From positions 1 through 8,688 of the forward strand of contig USJH01000041.1 of NCBI GenBank assembly GCA_900554955.1: 8,688 nt of DNA, read 5' to 3'. Within the stretch, counting starts at the first letter, position 1. Every line of letters begins with the position of its first letter. The notes below the pieces were generated by a model that did no database searches, had not been told where the DNA came from, and saw only the letters and a program-made list of their open reading frames with translations. A program made the position numbers and the translations under genes. This DNA comes from an uncultured Clostridia bacterium. Its GTDB lineage: Bacteria > Bacillota > Clostridia > Christensenellales > UBA1242. Of this stretch, positions 1 to 5,044 are shown one piece after another.

Positions 1-1205
1 GAACCGGCCTCAATTTTAATAATTGCACCGACAGCCAAAATGTTGCCGTCATAATCAATGATTGTTGCACCATCAATTGCAATAAGCTCTTGGCGAAGTT
101 TTCTTCCAAGGTCTTGAAATTTTCGTCCGTTTATGATTTTGATAAGGTTTGCTGATTTACTGCATTTTTCTTCGGTTAAAAATTTTTCAAAAGGCTCAAA
201 TTCCTCTGAATTTTCTTCATCTGGCAAATGAAAAAATGATTGATCAATGATCTGTTGCATTTTAAAGTCATAACAATCTTTAAAAAGCATATCAGCAGCA
301 TCAATATGTTTCAAAACATTATATCGATCATTGCTGTTAACGTGAACTAAGCAACCACCATTTCTTGCAAAAGAAGTGTCAAGTGCTGAAAGATAGATTG
401 CTTTTCTGAGTTCTTCAACTTCACCATCTCTGTCTGCAAGTTTGCTTATGATTTCTTCATGGGAAAAACAAACCCAAGCACCATTTCTCTTTGCAAACAA
501 AAGTTGTTTGTCTTTAAACACCAAAATGTCGCCTTCTTCAATAAGGCACACACCAATTTTTGCACCTGTGCAAAGGTTTGCAAGTTTCAAATATTCATAT
601 GGTGCGAGCAAGTCTTCCTTAACAACTGCCGAGAAATTTTGATAACCCGCCAAATAGCCATCGGCATAAAGTTCAATTCCGGTGTTTTGACCATCAGACA
701 AAAGCGCAACAAAATCACGTTTCAAAATGTGATCAATGTGCATGTTTAAGCTTGTTCCCTTCGGAGCATTTTTTCCGTTTATAATAAAACCAAAAGTTGC
801 CTTGTTCCCCTCATAGGTTCTAAGGCTCCATTGTGTCACCGCTGTGAGCAAATGATCAAGAGTGTCACGAGCTTTTGTTGTCAAGGCTTTACAAATTGAG
901 TGTTGTGCAACTTGGCTTTCAATGCCATGCATATATTCTTTATCAAGATTGGCTTTGAATATGTGATGCATTTCATCAATAATTGACTTCACAAGCGAAA
1001 TTTCAAAAGCTTTAAAAGGTTGAACTCTTCGAATTATAAAACGATAATCATCATTACGGTCAAATTTTACAAGCAAAGAACCAGCGTTTCCCTGTGCAAC
1101 GCATGCGTCTCTTGGACCAGACTCTTCTTCCCCAACGATTTCTGAGCCTGTAAACATAGAGAGAATGTTGTCTTCCAAAAATGTTGTAAAGCGCTCTCTT
1201 TTCAT
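1..1205 (-). CDS. Diadenylate cyclase (DisA_N/DAC domain) protein with long N-terminal region, 3' end off window
   Basis: The open frame runs from ATG at 1205 to the left edge (401 full codons, no stop). The start is supported by AGGGG seven bases upstream. Residues about 265-401 resemble a diadenylate cyclase domain: a SFARNGGCLV segment (278-286), like the glycine-containing strand that opens the family fold, and the substrate-binding DGA motif at 378-380, followed by the typical DYDGNILAVGAII strand pair. In known families this domain condenses two ATP into c-di-AMP, which controls potassium, osmolyte and wall homeostasis. The second ATP motif (RHR or equivalent) would lie just beyond the edge, so activity cannot be judged. 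Residues 1-260 match nothing I recognise. They show no membrane segments, unlike CdaA, and the domain order is not that of DisA, where the cyclase is N-terminal. A signal-sensing role for this part is inference. The gene diverges from the hydrogenase gene. Confidence 0.8.
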   Translation of the reverse strand, partial: MKRERFTTFLEDNILSMFTGSEIVGEEESGPRDACVAQGNAGSLLVKFDRNDDYRFIIRRVQPFKAFEISLVKSIIDEMHHIFKANLDKEYMHGIESQVAQHSICKALTTKARDTLDHLLTAVTQWSLRTYEGNKATFGFIINGKNAPKGTSLNMHIDHILKRDFVALLSDGQNTGIELYADGYLAGYQNFSAVVKEDLLAPYEYLKLANLCTGAKIGVCLIEEGDILVFKDKQLLFAKRNGAWVCFSHEEIISKLADRDGEVEELRKAIYLSALDTSFARNGGCLVHVNSNDRYNVLKHIDAADMLFKDCYDFKMQQIIDQSFFHLPDEENSEEFEPFEKFLTEEKCSKSANLIKIINGRKFQDLGRKLRQELIAIDGATIIDYDGNILAVGAIIKIEAG

Positions 1206-1242
1206 TTTTGACCCCTGTTCACAAAAACTTTTCTATATATTT

Positions 1243-1272
1243 ATATTAGCATTATGAAAAGCGAAAAGTCAC
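1243..1272 (-). promoter_or_regulatory. Possible promoter of the diadenylate cyclase gene
   Basis: On the minus strand a GTGACT (1272-1267) and a TAATAT (1248-1243) are separated by 18 bp, about 38 bp upstream of the ATG at 1205. Each box matches its consensus at four of six positions. No better pair is visible in this spacer, but AT-rich DNA yields such matches easily. Confidence 0.35.
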
Positions 1273-1275
1273 CTA

Positions 1276-1333
1276 TTTTTTAAAGTTTTTTTTATTTTTT
1301 TCAAGATTTTTTGCGGTTTTTTATTCATTTTTT
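1276..1333. other. Phased T-tracts, predicted curved DNA between divergent genes
   Basis: Six runs of six to eight T lie at 1276-1281, 1286-1293, 1295-1301, 1307-1312, 1317-1322 and 1328-1333. The first and last centres are 52 bp apart over five intervals, an average of 10.4 bp, close to one helical turn. A-tracts phased this way bend DNA intrinsically. They lie about 45-100 bp upstream of the hydrogenase -35 box and just upstream of the possible cyclase promoter, where a bend or UP-like element could influence both. Confidence 0.55.
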
Positions 1334-1376
1334 ATGCGTAATTTTAAATTTTTGCAGTTTTTGACTTTTTGTTTGT

Positions 1377-1405
1377 TTGACAGCAATGTTTAAAAACAGT
1401 AAAAT
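1377..1405 (+). promoter_or_regulatory. Sigma-A-type promoter of the [FeFe] hydrogenase gene
   Basis: A perfect TTGACA (1377-1382) and TAAAAT (1400-1405) have an ideal 17-bp spacer. The -10 box ends 36 bp before the ATG at 1442. The leader is short and AT-rich. The only Shine-Dalgarno candidate is a weak GAAGAG at 1425-1430, about 11 bases from the start. Confidence 0.75.
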
Positions 1406-1441
1406 TAATACATTAAAAAAATATGAAGAGAAAAAAACATA

Positions 1442-2716
1442 ATGAAAGAAAATGTTAAAAAAACAAAAAATAAATATATTTGTGCAAGCTGTGCCCATAT
1501 TCTTGGTGAGAAAAACCAAACCCTTCCTTCGCAAGTTTTAAGTGAGTTTAATTTTTTGCAAGAAGATGGAAAAAAATGTTCAATTTGTGGACAAAAAATT
1601 TCATCAAATCAAAACACAAATAAAGACATTTTGCTTTTAGAAAGTGCACTTAAAAATTCAAAAATTAAGGTTGTTGGTTTCACCGCACCGTCAGTTCGTG
1701 TTGCACTTGGTGATGAGTTTGGTTTTAAGCCTGGCGAAAACGTTGAAGGAAAAATGGTTTCAGCAATCAAAAAACTTGGATTTTTCAAAATTTTTGACAT
1801 GAACACAGCTGCCGACTTCACCGTTGTTGAAGAAGCAAAAGAATTTGAAAAAAGACTTGAAGAAAACAAGGATCTTCCAGTGTTCACAAGCTGTTGCCCT
1901 GGCTGGGTTAACTATTGCAAAAAAATTTATCCGGAACTTACTGCAAACCTTTCAACTGTGAAAAGTCCACAACAAATTTTCGGGGCACTTATTAACAACT
2001 ATTTTGCAAAAAGCGAAAACCTTGAAAGCACCGACATGTTTGTTGTTTCAATTGTTCCCTGCCTTGCAAAAAAAAGTGAACTTTTAACCCCAAACATTAA
2101 CACAAGCAAAGGGCTTGATGTTGACGTTGCGATTACAACAACAGAACTCGCAACAATCATCAAGAACCACAACATTGATTTTGCAAACCTTGAAGATGAG
2201 AATTTTGACAATTTCTTCGGCACTGCCAGTGGTGCCGGAGCAATTTTTGGAAACACTGGAGGAGTTACCGAAGCAATTGTTCGATCATATGGGGCAAATC
2301 TCTCCCACAGCGGCAAAATGCAACTTGAATATAAAATGGTTCGTGGCCTTGAAAACATTAAAGAAGCGACAATTTCAATTGGAAACAAAAACATTTCAGT
2401 TGCGGTTGTAATTGGACTTAAAAATGTTCCTAAAATCATCCAAGAAATTAAAGATAATCCTGGCAAATATCAGTTTGTTGAAATCATGGCATGTGAAGGT
2501 GGCTGCATTGGTGGTGCCGGTCAACCAAAATGCAACTTGGAAAACAAATTTGACGTTCTTACAAAACGAGCACAAGCACTTTATGAAAGCGAAATTAAAA
2601 AGCCTGTTCGTGTTTCAATTGAAAATCCAGGGCTTTTAAAAGTTTATTCGACATATCTTGGAGAAATTGGTGAAGCAAAAGCAAAACAACTTTTGCACCG
2701 ATCCTATGAAAAATAG
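1442..2716 (+). CDS. hydA: [FeFe] hydrogenase catalytic protein with N-terminal CxxC pairs instead of ferredoxin domains
   Basis: This 424-residue protein carries the complete H-cluster domain that interconverts protons plus electrons and H2. All three signatures are present: L1 TSCCPGW (149-155), L2 VPCLAKKSE (205-213) and L3 MACEGGCIGGAGQP (349-362). The expected cluster ligands are C152, C207, C351 and C355, and C151 is the usual proton-relay cysteine. Residues about 376-424 match the small-subunit domain, ending in the typical LLHRSY. It is short for a clostridial enzyme because the N-terminal [4Fe-4S] and [2Fe-2S] domains are missing. Instead there are CxxC pairs at C14/C17 and C46/C49, resembling a zinc ribbon or rubredoxin-like knuckle. 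Val205 sits where the L2 motif of CpI-type enzymes has Met. It has its own promoter, and no maturase (HydE/F/G) gene lies nearby. Likely cytosolic; the electron partner is unknown. The start has a weak ribosome site, but no alternative in-frame ATG precedes it closely. Confidence 0.93.
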   Translation: MKENVKKTKNKYICASCAHILGEKNQTLPSQVLSEFNFLQEDGKKCSICGQKISSNQNTNKDILLLESALKNSKIKVVGFTAPSVRVALGDEFGFKPGENVEGKMVSAIKKLGFFKIFDMNTAADFTVVEEAKEFEKRLEENKDLPVFTSCCPGWVNYCKKIYPELTANLSTVKSPQQIFGALINNYFAKSENLESTDMFVVSIVPCLAKKSELLTPNINTSKGLDVDVAITTTELATIIKNHNIDFANLEDENFDNFFGTASGAGAIFGNTGGVTEAIVRSYGANLSHSGKMQLEYKMVRGLENIKEATISIGNKNISVAVVIGLKNVPKIIQEIKDNPGKYQFVEIMACEGGCIGGAGQPKCNLENKFDVLTKRAQALYESEIKKPVRVSIENPGLLKVYSTYLGEIGEAKAKQLLHRSYEK

Positions 2717-2797
2717 AAAAATCTTGTTCCCTGCCTTGATTTTGTATTGTTTTTTACGATTTAACCATTTATTTTGCACTTTTATTTAAGCAAAAAG

Positions 2798-2841
2798 AAA
2801 TATGCATAAAATTTGATTTTGAATTTTTGTGCATATTTTTT
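2798..2841 (+). terminator. Probable AT-rich terminator downstream of the hydrogenase gene
   Basis: AAATATGCATAAAA (from 2798) pairs with TTTTTGTGCATATTT (ending about 2837) through one U-G wobble, around a loop of roughly 11 nt. A T-rich run follows. The stem is long but AT-rich, and it starts about 80 nt after the stop codon at 2716, so it is weaker evidence than the other terminators here. The spacer 2717-2797 shows no gene. Confidence 0.5.
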
Positions 2842-2860
2842 ATGGTCGAATTTTTACAAA

Positions 2861-2882
2861 TTTTTCAATGCCTATTGAAAAA
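2861..2882. repeat. Perfect 9-bp inverted repeat upstream of the 2943 gene
   Basis: TTTTTCAAT (2861-2869), a GCCT loop, and ATTGAAAAA (2874-2882) form a perfect inverted repeat 60-80 bp before the next start codon. It lacks a T-run on the plus strand, so it is not an obvious terminator in that direction. Its place just upstream of the likely promoter would suit an operator, but no protein can be named. Confidence 0.4.
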
Positions 2883-2896
2883 CAAATAAAATGATG

Positions 2897-2924
2897 TTAC
2901 ACTTGTTTTATCAAATAATATTTT
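2897..2924 (+). promoter_or_regulatory. Weak promoter candidate for the 2943 gene
   Basis: TTACAC (2897-2902) and TATTTT (2919-2924) have a 16-bp spacer. Both boxes are imperfect, and the AT-rich DNA gives alternatives such as TAATAT at 2916-2921. A transcription start near here is expected because a hairpin lies between this gene and the hydrogenase gene. Confidence 0.35.
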
Positions 2925-2930
2925 TTTATT

Positions 2931-2936
2931 GGGGGG
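2931..2936 (+). promoter_or_regulatory. Unusual poly-G ribosome binding site
   Basis: GGGGGG lies six bases before the ATG at 2943, where AGGAGG would be expected. It can pair with the C-rich anti-Shine-Dalgarno core with G-U help. It is the only G-run of this length in the window's gene starts, and it supports the chosen start. Confidence 0.55.
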
Positions 2937-2942
2937 AAAAAT

Positions 2943-4103
2943 ATGAACGATTATATTAAAGCCATCAAGAAAATGGCAGTTGCACTTTTTGGCGAAGTTG
3001 ATGACCATGCCTATGACAATGAAGAACTTGAAAAGATTCTTGACAACTATTTTAGAAACATGTCACACATTCCTGAAACAAGACTTACAAAAGCTGTTGA
3101 CAACTTTATTTTGAAAGGAAAGACAAAAAACTCTTGGTTCTTTTCAGATTATGCCGTTATCAAATTTAACCGAGAAGAAAAGAAAATTTTGATTGAACAA
3201 CCAAACATCACCGCCGTTTCAGAAATTGCACTTGATCCAAACGGTGTTGCAGTTGAACTTTATTCTCTTGAAAAGTTTGAAAAAGGAATTAAACTTGCAA
3301 AAGTTATAACTGGACAATTTGAAGCTTATTCATCTGAATATAACTTGACTCGTGAATATCGCTTTAAGAAAGAAACCCCTTCTTTTGAAGATTGCTATGA
3401 TAAATTTATTTATCCTTTCATTTTAGAAGAAGTTGGCGATAATTTTCTTTCAAAATCTTTTGAAGAAGCAAGAAAACAAGAAATTTATAACTTCCCAGCA
3501 CAAGATGATTTTAGCCATATAACATTCAGAGTTTTTGATGAAAATGGAAAGTCATCACTTGCAATCATTCACCCAGAATATAAAGATGTTGAAAAGAGAC
3601 TCAGAATTCCAAAAATGCAACAAGAATTATTCTTTATGAGTAACGGAAGATTTTATCATAAGACCATTGGAGAAATGCACACTAAACATGGTTTAAAACA
3701 TTTTGAAGAGACCGGAGAAAACATTTTCCGTGGAACTCTTGGTGCTTCACTTTTCATTCTTAAAACAACAAATCCAGCAGAATATTATGGCTACACAAAC
3801 AATCCAGAACTTATCAGAAAAATGGAAGAAAAAATAGCTGAAAAAGCAAGACAACTTGAAAAAGAAAAACACGAACAAATGCTCAGAGAGGCTGGAAAAC
3901 AAGAAGAAAAAACAAAAACAACTTCAAGAAGAAAAACAAAAGTTAAAGAAAGCGAAACAAGTGCACCTGTTAAACCAGAAGAAAAACCACAACCAAAGAA
4001 AAAGCAAACAGCAAAAACAATCACTGCAAAAAAGAAGGCTGCTTCTAAGAAAACAACAACACAAAAGAAAAAACCAACCGAAAATGAAAAGGGTGACGAT
4101 TAA
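2943..4103 (+). CDS. Unrecognised 386-residue protein with lysine/alanine-rich histone-H1-like tail
   Basis: I do not recognise the main domain. Residues 1-285 form a mixed alpha/beta body without signal peptide or membrane segments. Charged and aromatic stretches are common, and a distinctive GRFYHKTIGEMHTKHGLKHF segment (235-254) contains four histidines. Residues about 289-320 are a strongly charged predicted coiled coil (repeating E/K/R/Q). Residues 320-386 are a disordered tail rich in Lys, Ala, Pro and Thr, with AKKKAASKK (362-370), as in bacterial histone-H1-like DNA-binding tails; the last residues are acidic. The tail suggests binding to nucleic acid or another polyanion, which is inference. 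Translation starts after an unusual run of six G (2931-2936) six bases before the ATG. The gene is bounded by hairpins, so it is probably a single unit. Codon use matches the neighbouring hydrogenase, so it looks native. Confidence 0.85.
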   Translation: MNDYIKAIKKMAVALFGEVDDHAYDNEELEKILDNYFRNMSHIPETRLTKAVDNFILKGKTKNSWFFSDYAVIKFNREEKKILIEQPNITAVSEIALDPNGVAVELYSLEKFEKGIKLAKVITGQFEAYSSEYNLTREYRFKKETPSFEDCYDKFIYPFILEEVGDNFLSKSFEEARKQEIYNFPAQDDFSHITFRVFDENGKSSLAIIHPEYKDVEKRLRIPKMQQELFFMSNGRFYHKTIGEMHTKHGLKHFEETGENIFRGTLGASLFILKTTNPAEYYGYTNNPELIRKMEEKIAEKARQLEKEKHEQMLREAGKQEEKTKTTSRRKTKVKESETSAPVKPEEKPQPKKKQTAKTITAKKKAASKKTTTQKKKPTENEKGDD

Positions 4104-4108
4104 AAATT

Positions 4109-4134
4109 AAGATGCAAGTTTTTGCATCTTTTTT
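4109..4134 (+). terminator. Rho-independent terminator of the 2943 gene
   Basis: AAGATGCAA (4109-4117) and TTGCATCTT (4122-4130) form a perfect 9-bp stem with a GTTT loop. The stem's 3' end runs into a TTTTTT tract (4129-4134). It begins 5 nt after the stop codon at 4103. Confidence 0.88.
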
Positions 4135-4148
4135 AAACAAATTGCATC

Positions 4149-4177
4149 TTGATTTTGCATTTTTTGTTTGATATAAT
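4149..4177 (+). promoter_or_regulatory. Promoter of the 4199 gene
   Basis: TTGATT (4149-4154) and a perfect TATAAT (4172-4177) have a 17-bp spacer. The -10 box ends 21 bp before the ATG, and TAGGAG (4185-4190) lies eight bases upstream of the start. The -35 box overlaps a second copy of TTGCATCTT (4142-4150), the right arm of the preceding terminator. Confidence 0.7.
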
Positions 4178-4198
4178 ATTTTTATAGGAGAAAATAAA

Positions 4199-4996
4199 AT
4201 GTTTAACGCAAACCAATTTAAAGAAATGAGATTTAAAAAGCATTTGTCAGAAGACGACATCATCGAGCTTATTCGCCTTCAAAACAGAGCATATAAAGAC
4301 TACACTGCTTTCTGCAATACACAATGCAACGTAGATAATAAATTTTATGACTTCACTTTAAGCAAAATTTTAAAACTTTCATATGCACAATATAAAGAAA
4401 AAAGTGGTTCAGAAGAAATTGCAACAAGATGTGCAATGGCAGACCAAGAATTTTATGATTCTGCTTGCATGCTTGCTTTTGGAAGAAGAGCATATTATAG
4501 TGATGCCGATGTTACGACCGTTTTCGGATCACAAGACCGCTATGAAGACGTAATGAGATCTGCCCTTTTCAAAACTGCACTTATGATTCCAATCAAAGCT
4601 CGCATTCAAGAATTTAAAACAAGAGCAAAAACTGCAAAAAGTGGAGATTATGAAAAACTCGCTTATGACATTAATCGTCTTAGAGATATTTACACATTCA
4701 CTTCAAAACTTGCAAATGACAGACTTAGCAACATGTATGAAGAAAACTATAGTTCTATAGACAATAATGGCAAACCAGTCCACGGCGAATTTGATCTTGA
4801 TATTGTTGAATATCAAATGTATATTATCAATCAAAATCTTGCAAAGATTATAAAACTTCAAAACAAAATTGAAAAAAGACACCTTCATATCACCAAAAAC
4901 AAAAGTCTTCTTTCATCGCTCAGCAAAACAACTTTTGAAAGAGCCGAAGAAAAAGAAGATCCAAGCAAAGAAGAAAGCAACTTGGAAAATGAATAG
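4199..4996 (+). CDS. Unrecognised 265-residue, mostly helical soluble protein
   Basis: I recognise no family. The protein appears almost entirely helical, with no signal peptide or membrane segment. Residues 1-60 are amphipathic and rich in aromatic residues and Lys. Four cysteines lie at C39, C43, C78 and C90; C39 and C43 are CxxxC-spaced, but no clear metal site results. Residues about 133-180 and 200-232 look like long charged helices, possibly coiled coils. The last ~20 residues are strongly acidic (Glu/Asp/Lys/Ser). TAGGAG eight bases before the ATG and a strong upstream promoter support the start. A terminator follows 14 nt after the TAG stop, so this is a single-gene unit. Leu CTT and Ile ATT use matches the other native-looking genes. 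It could be a lineage-specific structural or adaptor protein; no function is claimed. Confidence 0.85.
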   Translation: MFNANQFKEMRFKKHLSEDDIIELIRLQNRAYKDYTAFCNTQCNVDNKFYDFTLSKILKLSYAQYKEKSGSEEIATRCAMADQEFYDSACMLAFGRRAYYSDADVTTVFGSQDRYEDVMRSALFKTALMIPIKARIQEFKTRAKTAKSGDYEKLAYDINRLRDIYTFTSKLANDRLSNMYEENYSSIDNNGKPVHGEFDLDIVEYQMYIINQNLAKIIKLQNKIEKRHLHITKNKSLLSSLSKTTFERAEEKEDPSKEESNLENE

Positions 4997-5010
4997 GTTT
5001 TGAACAAACA

Positions 5011-5040
5011 AAAAAGAGCCTCAATTGAAGCTCTTTTTAT
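5011..5040. terminator. Bidirectional terminator between convergent genes
   Basis: AAAAAGAGC (5011-5019) pairs with GCTCTTTTT (5030-5038). The interior TCAATTGA can extend the helix after one mismatch. T-runs follow on both strands, so it can end transcription of the 4199 gene from the left and of the ABC gene (stop at 5045) from the right. Confidence 0.88.
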
Positions 5041-5044
5041 TTTC

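Noticed and set aside
442..749. Two overlapping plus-strand reading frames (442-642 and 459-749)
   Set aside because: They lie inside the minus-strand diadenylate cyclase gene, have no ribosome site and give low-complexity, cysteine-rich products typical of antisense shadows.
1609..2466. Minus-strand frames inside the hydrogenase gene (1609-1887 and 1999-2466)
   Set aside because: Antisense shadows rich in Ser/Phe/Leu; the plus strand has complete H-cluster motifs over the same bases.
2861..2882. Inverted repeat as a terminator for the hydrogenase gene
   Set aside because: No T-run follows it on the plus strand; the earlier hairpin at 2798-2841 is followed by a T-rich run and fits better.
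3791..4024. Minus-strand frame with hydrophobic Phe/Ser/Val runs and its plus-strand out-of-frame counterpart (3856-4110)
   Set aside because: Both are by-products of the Lys-rich low-complexity tail of the 2943 gene read in other frames.
4109..4160. Repeated TTGCATCTT as a CRISPR-like or mobile-element repeat
   Set aside because: Only two nearby copies, one explained by a terminator stem, with no regular spacers or flanking transposase.
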